Assembly: GCA_026990815.1 (NCBI GenBank)
Contig: JALXCS010000346.1
Location: forward strand, 1-11,291
Source of the DNA: Methylomonas sp.
GTDB taxonomy: Bacteria > Pseudomonadota > Gammaproteobacteria > Methylococcales > Methylomonadaceae
Direction: 5' to 3'
Length of the DNA: 11,291 nt
Shown: positions 1-7,049 of the stretch, one piece after another
Layout: every line of letters starts with the position of its first letter
Position numbering within the stretch: the first letter of the stretch is position 1
Notes under the pieces: generated by a model
Database searches by the model: none
The model's input: only the letters and a program-made list of their open reading frames with translations
Told to the model about the DNA's origin: nothing
Translations under genes and position numbers: made by a program

Positions 1-834
1 TTGTTACTCCGCGGTGATCATGAACTCAACATGATTAAAGCCGAAAAACTGCCTGGAATTGCTTCGCCATTAACATTTGCAAGCGACGAAGAAATCAAAC
101 AAAGCATTGGCTGCGAACCTGGCTCAATTGGCCCGATTGGACTGAAAATACCAGTTATCATCGATCGAAGTGCAACCTTGCTGGCAGATTTTGTTTGTGG
201 CGCCAATCAAACCGGCAAACATTATTCCGGTGTTAATTGGCAACGTGACCTGCCCTTACCTGAACGGGTTGAAGATTTGCGATTGATTGTTGAAGGTGAT
301 GTCAGCCCGGATGGCAAAGGTAAATTAACTATTGCCCGCGGTATAGAAGTTGGCCATATTTTTCAATTGGGAAGCAAATATTCTGAGGCCATGAAAGCCG
401 CTGTCATTAATGAGGATGGCAAAAACCAAACCATGATAATGGGCTGTTACGGCATTGGAATTTCCCGGATAGTCGCGGCGGCCATTGAACAAAGTCATGA
501 TGACAAAGGTATCATCTGGCCGACAAATCTCGCTCCTTTTCAAATTGCCTTGTGTCCAATGAACATACATAAATCGGTTCGACTAAGAGAGGCAGCAGAA
601 AGATTATACCAACAAATGCTCGACGCGGGACTTGACGTGCTATTTGATGACAGGAAAGTAAGAGCCGGTTTTATGTTTTCTGATATGGAGCTTATTGGTA
701 TTCCACATCGCATTGTACTTGGTGATCGGGGGCTTGATAACAATGTTGTCGAATACCGTGGACGAACTGATACCGAAAACCAGGATATCCCTTTATCAGA
801 AATTATTGCCTTCCTTAAACAGAAAATGAATTAA
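1..834 (+). CDS. proS: Prolyl-tRNA synthetase, C-terminal part (5' end outside window)
   Basis: Charges tRNA-Pro with proline in the cytoplasm. The frame is open from base 1, and the first visible residues (LLRGDHELN) match the YbaK-like editing insertion of bacterial-type ProS, so roughly the first 300 of about 570 residues lie upstream of the window and the TTG at base 1 is not a start. Seen in order: the rest of the editing insertion (about residues 1-110 here), the return to the class II catalytic core with RGIEVGHIFQLG, class II motif 3 as GCYGIGISR (residues 148-156, with the conserved Arg156), then the anticodon-binding domain (about 175-270) with DDRK and the MELIGIPHRIVLGDR segment. 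The similarity to the E. coli C-terminus is high throughout and no frameshift is visible. The stop codon at 832-834 overlaps the stop of the convergent pncC in a TTAA. Confidence 0.97.
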   Translation: MLLRGDHELNMIKAEKLPGIASPLTFASDEEIKQSIGCEPGSIGPIGLKIPVIIDRSATLLADFVCGANQTGKHYSGVNWQRDLPLPERVEDLRLIVEGDVSPDGKGKLTIARGIEVGHIFQLGSKYSEAMKAAVINEDGKNQTMIMGCYGIGISRIVAAAIEQSHDDKGIIWPTNLAPFQIALCPMNIHKSVRLREAAERLYQQMLDAGLDVLFDDRKVRAGFMFSDMELIGIPHRIVLGDRGLDNNVVEYRGRTDTENQDIPLSEIIAFLKQKMN

Positions 835-1331
835 TGGCCTTGCTGATTATCAAGCAGCTGGCTTGCCATGTTTAAGGCATAAATAACAGCCTTGGTTCTG
901 ATCTGGTGGCGGTTTCCGGAAAATATTTGTTGACTTGTGTGGATGATACCCGGCTTTTGCAACCATCCAAACAACACTGTTCCCACTGGTTTTTCCGGAC
1001 TACCACCACCAGGACCGGCAATACCGCTAGTAGCAACTGCAAAGTCGGCAGCGCTGTTTTGAATTGCACCTGTCAACATTTCCTTTATGGTTGCTTCGCT
1101 GACAGCACCAAAGCGATCCAGAGTAGACTCCTGAACGCCCAACATTTGAATTTTTGCCAGGTTACTGTAAGTGATAAAACCACGATCAAACCAGACAGAA
1201 CTGCCGGGGACTTCCGTAATCGCCATCGCGCAAGCTCCCCCTGTACAAGACTCGGCGGTAGTTATTTGCATTTTTCTGGCAACAAGTAAATGGCCCAGTA
1301 TTTCGGCCAAATTATAAATTTCTTCATTCAT
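831..1331 (-). CDS. pncC: Nicotinamide-nucleotide amidohydrolase (CinA C-terminal domain family)
   Basis: Predicted to deamidate nicotinamide mononucleotide to nicotinate mononucleotide, which recycles the pyridine nucleotide released by NAD-dependent DNA ligase. The 166 aa cover only the CinA C-terminal (PncC/YgaD-type) domain, which is the normal length for the stand-alone enzyme. Visible family motifs are TAESCTGG with the presumed catalytic Ser28, TYSN (54-57), AVSE (76-79), ATSGIAGPGGG (100-110), KPVGTV (114-119) and the C-terminal FSGNRHQIR. The ATG at 1331-1329 gives the usual short helix before TAESCTGG, although no clear Shine-Dalgarno precedes it. The gene is divergent from mutS (24 bp apart) and tail-to-tail with proS. 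In many gammaproteobacteria pncC lies near mutS and recA; recA is not visible here. Older annotations call it competence/damage-inducible protein CinA, which describes the longer two-domain form. Confidence 0.94.
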   Translation of the reverse strand: MNEEIYNLAEILGHLLVARKMQITTAESCTGGACAMAITEVPGSSVWFDRGFITYSNLAKIQMLGVQESTLDRFGAVSEATIKEMLTGAIQNSAADFAVATSGIAGPGGGSPEKPVGTVLFGWLQKPGIIHTSQQIFSGNRHQIRTKAVIYALNMASQLLDNQQGH

Positions 1332-1355
1332 AGTTTACCAACTCTACGCCACTAA

Positions 1356-3914
1356 ATGCCAAAGCCAAACAAACCACATACACCCATGATGCAGCAATAT
1401 TTACGCATCAAAGCAGAACATCCGGACACCTTGCTATTTTACCGAATGGGTGATTTCTATGAATTATTTTTCTCAGACGCAAAAAAGGCCTCGGAACTCC
1501 TGGATATAACCCTGACCAGCCGCGGCGAATCTGCTGGCACCCCTATTCCGATGGCGGGTATTCCCTATCATGCTGCTGAAGGCTATATTGCCAAATTACT
1601 CCGGAGAGGAGAATCCATTGCAATTTGTGAACAAATTGGTAATCCGGCAACATCAAAAGGACCAGTGGAACGGAAAGTTGTGCGTATCGTTACACCGGGC
1701 ACTGTTACTGACGAGGCATTACTTGAAGACCGAAAAGATAACCAGCTGGTTTCCATATTCCAACAAGGAAAAAGCTTTGGCATGGCTAGCCTAGATTTAA
1801 CCAACGGCCGGTTTATCTTACAACAATTCACAAATAATGAACATCTACTAGCAGAGTTGGAAAGGCTCGACCCTGCGGAATTGTTAATCAGTGAAGACAG
1901 TGAATTTTCTACCTTGCTTAAAAATCGGAATGGATTGTGTTCTCGCCCACCCTGGCATTTTGATACCGAAAGTTGTCGTCAACTAATATTAAAACAATTT
2001 AATGTTTATGATCTCCAGGGTTTTGGTTGTGAGGAATTGCCTTTGGCAATTTCCTGTGCCGGGTGTATTTTGCAATATGTCAGGGATACTCAAAAAAATT
2101 CCTTGCCACATATTCAGGGCATTGCAGTTGAAAACCATGAACAGAGTATTCAACTGGATGCCTCCAGCCGCAGGAATCTTGAACTAGACTATCATCCTTC
2201 CGGGGAAATTAGATATACACTCTTTGGCATTCTGGATTATTGCGCTACAGCAATGGGGAGTCGTTGCCTGAGACGCTGGATCAAACGGCCATTACGAGAT
2301 CATCAGACACTGAATAACCGATACAATTGTATCGAATCATTATTGGACAAGCATCGTTATGAAATAATCCATGATAATCTAAAGCAAGTTGGAGACATCG
2401 AAAGAATCAGCTCCAGAATCGCCCTGAAATCAGCCCGCCCTCGTGATTTGGTAGTTCTGAGGAATACGCTCAGAGTCCTGCCTGAACTTCAGAAAAACTT
2501 ATCGGCTACCGGCAACCCCCAGATCGAGCTGCTAAGTCAGTCAATTGGTGAGCATCCTGAATTACTGACACTTCTGGAAAAAGCCATCATTGATAACCCC
2601 CCAGTACTAATTCGAGATGGCGGCGTTATTGCAAAGGGCTACAACAACGAATTAGATGAATTGCGCAATTTAAGCCAAAATGCCGATCAATTTCTAATGG
2701 ATATGGAAATCAGGGAAAAACAAACCACTGGCATATCAACATTAAAGGTTAATTATAATCGGGTACATGGCTATTACATTGAAGTACCTCGCTCCCAGGC
2801 TAGCAATGTACCCGATTACTACACACGCAAGCAAACGCTCAAAAATGTTGAACGCTATATCACATCAGAATTAAAATCATTTGAAGATAAGGTACTCAGC
2901 GCCCGCGAAAAATCACTGGCTTTTGAAAAATCGCTTTATGAGGAACTACTGGAAATTATTAACCTATCACTTAGAATTCTGCAACAATGTGCTGCAGCAC
3001 TTGCAGAACTTGATGTATTGGCTACATTCGCAGAGCGATCTGAAAAACTGAATCTCAACCGTCCGTCATTAACATCTAAATCAGGAATTAGAATCGAGGC
3101 AGGACGCCATTTAGTGGTTGAGCAGGTTATTGACACTCCTTTTGTGGCCAATGATCTGTATTTTTCAACAAAACGCAAAATGTTGATTATTACAGGACCG
3201 AACATGGGAGGGAAATCCACCTATATGCGTCAGACTGCTTTAATTATAATCCTTGCTCATATCGGTTGTTTTACTTCTGCACAATCATTGCAATGCGGAC
3301 CAGTCGACAAAATTTTCACCCGCATCGGTGCTTCAGATGATTTATCCAGTGGTCGATCAACCTTCATGGTGGAAATGTCGGAAACAGCGAATATATTACA
3401 TAATGCAACCAATAACAGCCTGATACTGATGGATGAAATAGGCAGGGGAACTAGTACTTTCGACGGCCTGTCCCTGGCCTGGGCCTGTGCTGAATATCTG
3501 GCAAAAAACAACCTCGCCTATACCTTGTTTGCAACCCACTATTTTGAATTAACCGCCCTGGCCGATGAATTAGGTGTTGTACATAATGTCCATTTAGACG
3601 CCATGGAACACGGGGATAAAATCATATTTTTGCATAGCGTTAAAGATGGGCCTGCTAATCAAAGTTATGGTTTACAGGTTGCCGCCTTGGCAGGTGTTCC
3701 CGATCATGTCATTGAACAAGCTCGAACCAAACTAAGGCATCTGGAAAATACCGCCTACCTTGATCGTCAAACGGGAAAAGCCATACGGCAACTGGATTTA
3801 TTTTCAACCAAAGATTGTCATCCTGCGGTTTGCTTGCTAAAAGAATTAATCCCAGATAATACCAGCCCACGGGAGGCGCTGGATATTTTGTACAAATTGA
3901 AAAAAATGGTTTAA
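1356..3914 (+). CDS. mutS: DNA mismatch repair protein MutS
   Basis: Recognises mismatches and small loops in newly replicated DNA and recruits MutL. The protein is full length (852 aa against 853 in E. coli). Seen in order: the mismatch-reading Phe-x-Glu motif in GDFYELF (Phe34, Glu36), connector and core/lever domains, the clamp around residues 445-535, and the ABC-type ATPase with Walker A GPNMGGKST (614-622, Lys620), Walker B LILMDEIGRG (Asp693, Glu694) and the ATHYFEL switch (His728). These ATPase numbers equal those of E. coli. Residues 812-816 are QLDLF, a consensus beta-clamp binding pentapeptide where E. coli has QMSLL. The C-terminus (REALDILYKLKKMV) looks like the tetramerisation helix. 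The ATG at 1356 gives the expected distance to HTPMMQQYL, but no Shine-Dalgarno is evident. No terminator with a good T-run follows. Confidence 0.98.
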   Translation: MPKPNKPHTPMMQQYLRIKAEHPDTLLFYRMGDFYELFFSDAKKASELLDITLTSRGESAGTPIPMAGIPYHAAEGYIAKLLRRGESIAICEQIGNPATSKGPVERKVVRIVTPGTVTDEALLEDRKDNQLVSIFQQGKSFGMASLDLTNGRFILQQFTNNEHLLAELERLDPAELLISEDSEFSTLLKNRNGLCSRPPWHFDTESCRQLILKQFNVYDLQGFGCEELPLAISCAGCILQYVRDTQKNSLPHIQGIAVENHEQSIQLDASSRRNLELDYHPSGEIRYTLFGILDYCATAMGSRCLRRWIKRPLRDHQTLNNRYNCIESLLDKHRYEIIHDNLKQVGDIERISSRIALKSARPRDLVVLRNTLRVLPELQKNLSATGNPQIELLSQSIGEHPELLTLLEKAIIDNPPVLIRDGGVIAKGYNNELDELRNLSQNADQFLMDMEIREKQTTGISTLKVNYNRVHGYYIEVPRSQASNVPDYYTRKQTLKNVERYITSELKSFEDKVLSAREKSLAFEKSLYEELLEIINLSLRILQQCAAALAELDVLATFAERSEKLNLNRPSLTSKSGIRIEAGRHLVVEQVIDTPFVANDLYFSTKRKMLIITGPNMGGKSTYMRQTALIIILAHIGCFTSAQSLQCGPVDKIFTRIGASDDLSSGRSTFMVEMSETANILHNATNNSLILMDEIGRGTSTFDGLSLAWACAEYLAKNNLAYTLFATHYFELTALADELGVVHNVHLDAMEHGDKIIFLHSVKDGPANQSYGLQVAALAGVPDHVIEQARTKLRHLENTAYLDRQTGKAIRQLDLFSTKDCHPAVCLLKELIPDNTSPREALDILYKLKKMV

Positions 3915-4136
3915 ATATAAAACCAGATTCAACCCATGAATATGCTCCATTTTTGAGATTGTAAAAAATTCTGGACATGACAAAACGTGGGGATAGAGCT
4001 TTATACACGACAAAAAATTCATCCTTACGGACATCAAAGAGGTAAGTTATTGAATTAACACGCCTTATATCACGTGGATGTAATGGAGAGCTACAAGGTT
4101 GCCGGTCAACCCTCACGAATATGAAACTATTGAGAA
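3915..4136. other. Intergenic stretch between mutS and the lipase gene
   Basis: These 222 bases hold no gene I can support. There is a short inverted repeat GGTTG/CAACC (4097-4101, 4107-4111) close to the lipase start that could form a small leader hairpin, and an AT-rich repeat GGTTT/AAACC around the mutS stop. I could not pick a convincing sigma-70 promoter by eye, although the lipase probably has one here. Confidence 0.4.
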
Positions 4137-4883
4137 ATGATCATACGAGGAATATCTTTTATTTTAGTACTGTCCTACGTGGTCGTTTCTGCAGCGTCAG
4201 AATGTGTGGTACTGCTTCATGGATTAGCGAGAACATCAAGTTCAATGAACGAAATGGCAGGCCGGTTAACTGAAGAAGGATACTATGTTGTGAATATCGA
4301 CTACCCTTCAAGAAAGCAGGAAATATCCCTGCTTTCAGAAATTGCGGTGGGTAATGGTTTAAGCCGTTGCCATGAAAAAAATCATAACCCAGTGAATTTC
4401 GTTACCCATTCACTCGGAGGTATTTTGGTCCGCAGGTATTACAAAAACCACTTTCCCAAAAATATCAAAAGAGTGGTTATGCTAGGACCGCCAAATAACG
4501 GCAGTGAGGTTGTGGACGAAATTAAAGATTTTCCAGGGTATAAGCTTTTAAATGGCCCTGCGGGTATGCAGCTTGGTACTAGAAAAAACGATGTTCCAAA
4601 AAGCCTTGGTCCCGTAAATTTTGACCTTGGAGTAATTGCAGGAACTCAGTCAATCAACCTTATACTATCTACCTTCTTACCTAACCCGGATGATGGCAAG
4701 GTTTCAGTGGAAAGCACCAAAGTTGCAGGAATGTGCAGTTTTGTCGCATTACCAGTTTCTCATCCATTTCTTATGACAAATGATCAAGTTATCAGCGAAA
4801 CCATAAATTTTCTTTTAAGTGGTAAGTTTAACAATCAGCATGCAAAAAATTATTGTGTTATCGAAGGAATGGGTTTTAAGTGA
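4137..4883 (+). CDS. Probable exported alpha/beta-hydrolase (lipase/esterase)
   Basis: Likely hydrolyses an ester, probably lipid-like, outside the cytoplasm. The first ~20 residues have one Arg, a hydrophobic stretch (about 6-17) and a small-residue region (SAAS, 18-21), which suits a type I signal peptide; Cys23 is not in a lipobox, so a lipoprotein is unlikely. The mature protein opens with LLHGL (His28-Gly29, the oxyanion HG motif). The nucleophile elbow is THSLGG with Ser92. A DDGKVSVEST segment supplies the probable acid (Asp185 or Asp186), and SHPFLM supplies His209. These form a complete Ser-Asp-His triad in the order typical of short lipases of the PGAP1/triacylglycerol lipase-like group. 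The gene stands alone: 222 bp separate it from mutS and a terminator follows. No strong Shine-Dalgarno is seen at this ATG, but later starts would lose the signal peptide. Substrate unknown; a structurally similar acyltransferase or thioesterase cannot be excluded. Confidence 0.85.
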   Translation: MIIRGISFILVLSYVVVSAASECVVLLHGLARTSSSMNEMAGRLTEEGYYVVNIDYPSRKQEISLLSEIAVGNGLSRCHEKNHNPVNFVTHSLGGILVRRYYKNHFPKNIKRVVMLGPPNNGSEVVDEIKDFPGYKLLNGPAGMQLGTRKNDVPKSLGPVNFDLGVIAGTQSINLILSTFLPNPDDGKVSVESTKVAGMCSFVALPVSHPFLMTNDQVISETINFLLSGKFNNQHAKNYCVIEGMGFK

Positions 4884-4923
4884 TTTTTATTGGGTTTCTA
4901 TTTGAAATTGAGATCATTTCTTT

Positions 4924-4945
4924 ACATCGTTTCTGCGATGTTTTT
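4924..4945 (+). terminator. Rho-independent terminator after the lipase gene
   Basis: A perfect 6-bp inverted repeat, ACATCG (4924-4929) and CGATGT (4936-4941), encloses a 6-nt loop and is followed by a T-run (4941-4945). It lies 41 bp after the lipase stop codon in the right orientation. The stem is short, so efficiency may be modest. Confidence 0.6.
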
Positions 4946-5002
4946 AATCGGAGGGTATTGATATCCTATTTTTGTCTGGAATTTTATAAAGCAAACCCTG
5001 GA

Positions 5003-5036
5003 ACCGTTCGACCTCAATAACCGAAATTGAAACGGT
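5003..5036 (-). terminator. Imperfect hairpin downstream of the Crp-like gene (possible terminator)
   Basis: Outer arms ACCGTT (5003-5008) and AACGGT (5031-5036) and inner arms TCAAT (5014-5018) and ATTGA (5026-5030) form a bulged stem-loop about 20 bp after the Crp-like stop codon. On the minus strand the distal side has only a loose T-rich stretch, so it may be a weak terminator or merely a 3'-end structure. Confidence 0.3.
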
Positions 5037-5055
5037 CCGATATTACAGACTTAAT

Positions 5056-5718
5056 TTACCAGGCTAAGGGCAGTTTTTTATTGATCTTGATGATTTTATT
5101 CTCGATAGTCAGATAATTTCCAGTTTCCAGCTCCTTGAGGATACGACTAATCATTTCTCTTGAGGAACCCACCCGTAATGCAATATCTTTATGGGTTAAC
5201 GGAATCGTAACCAACTGCTCACCTTCTTCATTGGTTTCAGAAAGATCAAGCAGCAGTTTAACCAGCCTTCCATAAACATCCATTAGTGCTAACCCTTGTG
5301 CCAAATAGGTTATTAACCTGACCTTGTTACACAAATATTTGATAATGCTGATGGCAATGACAGAATTTTCTTCAAGTAATTTATAAAATGGGGCTTTATG
5401 GATAATCAAAAACTCACATTTTTCATTGGAAATCACATTGGCCGAGCGCGGTTCTGCATCCAGTAAAGATAATTCGCCAAATTGGTCACCCGGTTTTAAT
5501 GTTGTTAAGATCATTTCCTTGCCTTCATCGTTAGCAACCATGACATTAACGGTACCTTCCTTAATAATATACATCGCACTGTCGTCATCACCCTCATTAA
5601 TGACATAAGTATTTTTAGCGACCTTCCGGGTTTTTGTCAGCCCAGCAATGGCTTCTAAATGTGCATCATCAAGGTCTTTAAACAAATCATTTTTTTTCAG
5701 AATATCAATTGTTTCCAT
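5056..5718 (-). CDS. Crp/Fnr-family transcriptional regulator
   Basis: A cytoplasmic DNA-binding regulator of 220 aa (E. coli CRP has 210). Residues ~10-115 form a cyclic-nucleotide-binding beta-roll whose phosphate-binding cassette retains Gly81-Glu82 and Arg91-Ser92, equivalent to the cAMP-contacting Gly/Glu and Arg/Ser of CRP. The dimerisation helix (~117-147) leads into DVYGRL, and a winged helix-turn-helix occupies ~172-212. The recognition helix SSREMISRILKELE has Arg187, Glu188 and Arg192 in the register of E. coli CRP Arg180, Glu181 and Arg185, so a TGTGA-like half site is predicted. It is not FNR: only two cysteines (101 and 130) and no N-terminal cluster. Aligning the dimer helix by LA-x-x-DV puts Ile136-Thr137 where CRP has Thr127-Ser128, so the ligand may not be cAMP. 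The SnoaL-like gene lies 44 bp upstream on the same strand and is probably cotranscribed. Targets are unknown. Confidence 0.9.
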   Translation of the reverse strand: METIDILKKNDLFKDLDDAHLEAIAGLTKTRKVAKNTYVINEGDDDSAMYIIKEGTVNVMVANDEGKEMILTTLKPGDQFGELSLLDAEPRSANVISNEKCEFLIIHKAPFYKLLEENSVIAISIIKYLCNKVRLITYLAQGLALMDVYGRLVKLLLDLSETNEEGEQLVTIPLTHKDIALRVGSSREMISRILKELETGNYLTIENKIIKINKKLPLAW

Positions 5719-5762
5719 CAGTTTACTCGCTTTGCAATCATGATATTTATTGTCAGTTAAAT

Positions 5763-6170
5763 TTATTCACTCACCTGAGCAATCCAGTCTTCCAGATTAT
5801 AATAATTGGTAACTCGGGTAATTTTGCTGTTTTCGATTTCAAAAAAAGCCCCTGCCGGTAACCGATATTTTTGCCCTTTAGCTTTCGGAAGCCCGGCATC
5901 ATGATTGAGATATTCTCCCAGCACCAGAAATTCTGCAGCGGCACACGAACCATCATCAGTTGCCATAATCACGATATCGACTAATTGTTCTTTATAGTTA
6001 TTATTCATGCATGCCATAAATTGCCTGAAGGCATCTTTACCAATTTCTCTCTTCCCTTGATTGACATCATGAACGACATCGTCTGAAAGCAGCCCAAAAA
6101 AAGAATTCATATCACCGGAATTGAATGCCTGATAATATTTTACGATAATTTTAATGCTTTCTTCTTTCAT
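5763..6170 (-). CDS. SnoaL-like / ketosteroid isomerase-related protein (NTF2 fold)
   Basis: A small soluble protein of the NTF2-like fold, resembling the 'ketosteroid isomerase-related protein' family found in many proteobacteria. Seen: YYQAFNSGDMNSFFGLLSDDV near the N-terminus, then HDVNQGKREIGKDAFRQFM, LVDIVIMATDDG, AAEFLVLGEYL, LPAGAFFEIENSKI and the C-terminal VTNYYNLEDWI. These are the family's most conserved blocks. The fold has a cone-shaped pocket for a small hydrophobic molecule, but no substrate is known for this subgroup and steroid isomerase activity should not be assumed. I chose the ATG at 6170-6168 (135 aa) because it gives the usual short lead before the YYxAFN block. The frame also has a GTG start at 6194 (143 aa); neither start has a good Shine-Dalgarno. 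It lies 44 bp before the Crp-like gene on the same strand, so both may belong to one transcript. Confidence 0.82.
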   Translation of the reverse strand: MKEESIKIIVKYYQAFNSGDMNSFFGLLSDDVVHDVNQGKREIGKDAFRQFMACMNNNYKEQLVDIVIMATDDGSCAAAEFLVLGEYLNHDAGLPKAKGQKYRLPAGAFFEIENSKITRVTNYYNLEDWIAQVSE

Positions 6171-6293
6171 GCCTATATCATTAATTTTTGTCACTTTATT
6201 GTTCTAAAAGATTAGGGTTTTAGGATTTCACATCAGCAAACATTGTAACCCTTTTGAGACCGAGAGTGGCCTTTTTGAAGAAGAAAACTGCGA

Positions 6294-6929
6294 TTAACGC
6301 GCTAGAACTGGGAACAAGCCTTTTAAACCATTTGCTATAAATTCAACTGAGAGCGCCACCAACAGCATACCGATGATTCGGGTAAAAATATTAACCCAGG
6401 TTTGACGCATCCGCCTGGAAATCCATGGAACACTTCTGAGAACCAGCCATAAAATCAGACAAATAGCAATGATCTCGCCGCCCATCACCAAATAATGATA
6501 GGGATATTCGCCGCGATGAGCATACAAAATAATTGCGCCAATGGCTCCAGGGCCTGCTAAAAGAGGAATGGATATCGGCACAATGGCAATGGACTCTGCT
6601 GCTTCTGTTACCTCTGCTTCCTGTTCATTTTGCACGATACCGCTTAATTTTGCATGCAACATTGAAATAGCCAGCATCAGCAGAACAATACCCGCGCCTA
6701 CCCCAAAAGAGTAAATACTGATGCCAAAAAAAGTCAGCATTGATTCACCTAATACCAACGCAGCAAAAAGCACGGTGGCGACAGTCAAAACAATTTGTTT
6801 CTCAATTTTTCTGAGTTCAGCCTTGCTTTTACCATTCGTCAAGGCAATAAAAATTGGAATCGTGCCGAAAGGATCAACGACCGCCAATAATCCGATAAAA
6901 ATTTTAATGTATTCTGTGTAATCAAGCAT
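6294..6929 (-). CDS. MarC family integral membrane protein (UPF0056)
   Basis: An inner-membrane protein of unknown function. The MarC name comes from the E. coli mar locus, but a role in multiple antibiotic resistance was not upheld. With the ATG at 6929-6927 it has 211 aa, a standard length, and about six hydrophobic segments: near residues 8-30, 45-62, 68-92, 117-140, 149-168 and 186-205. Family signatures are VVDPFGTIPIF (17-27) in the first segment and LLAGPGAIGAI in the fourth, before a loop rich in charged residues. The frame extends to a TTG at 6947-6945, but that codon lies inside the stem of the upstream heat-shock terminator and family members start just before the IFIGLLAxVDPFG block, so the ATG is preferred. 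No Shine-Dalgarno precedes it, because the terminator T-run ends 3 nt upstream. It lies about 100 bp before the SnoaL-like gene on the same strand. Confidence 0.88.
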   Translation of the reverse strand: MLDYTEYIKIFIGLLAVVDPFGTIPIFIALTNGKSKAELRKIEKQIVLTVATVLFAALVLGESMLTFFGISIYSFGVGAGIVLLMLAISMLHAKLSGIVQNEQEAEVTEAAESIAIVPISIPLLAGPGAIGAIILYAHRGEYPYHYLVMGGEIIAICLILWLVLRSVPWISRRMRQTWVNIFTRIIGMLLVALSVEFIANGLKGLFPVLAR

Positions 6930-6932
6930 GAT

Positions 6933-6975
6933 AAAAAAGAAACCCAAGCCTTGATTTTATCAACGCTCGGGTTTC
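6933..6975 (-). terminator. Strong Rho-independent terminator of the heat-shock operon
   Basis: On the minus strand GAAACCC (6975-6969) pairs with GGGTTTC (6945-6939), followed inward by a G-T wobble, AGC with GCT, one G-G mismatch and TTGAT with ATCAA around an AAA loop. Six T residues (6938-6933) follow directly. This is about 15 bp of stem plus a clean T-run, 75 bp after the hsp20 stop codon. It ends 3 nt before the marC ATG. Confidence 0.92.
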
Positions 6976-7049
6976 ATTATTTCCTTTTACAAATATTTAT
7001 TTTTAGATCAATCAACACTCCCTTTTATAACACTATCACATCTACAACA

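Noticed and set aside
1..3. TTG at base 1 as the proS start
   Set aside because: The sequence begins in the middle of the editing insertion of ProS, so the gene is cut by the window edge.
906..1289. A 127-codon plus-strand frame opposite pncC
   Set aside because: It lies wholly antisense to a gene with strong family motifs and has no plausible start context.
3908..3924. Inverted repeat GGTTT/AAACC over the mutS stop as a mutS terminator
   Set aside because: Only 5 AT-rich pairs and no T-run on the plus strand. The T-run is on the minus strand, where no gene reads in.
3977..4045. A 22-codon plus-strand ORF starting MTKRGDRALY in the mutS-lipase gap
   Set aside because: No Shine-Dalgarno, no hydrophobic or other recognisable character, and nothing to separate it from chance.
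3709..4116. A 135-codon open frame on the minus strand over the end of mutS and the following gap
   Set aside because: Its 3' half is antisense to conserved mutS coding sequence, it has no recognisable domain or ribosome binding site, and it looks like chance openness.
6214..6252. AGGGTT/AACCCT arms downstream of marC as a terminator
   Set aside because: Six pairs with a loop of 27 nt and an interrupted T-run; too weak to call, and it would sit just upstream of the SnoaL-like gene.
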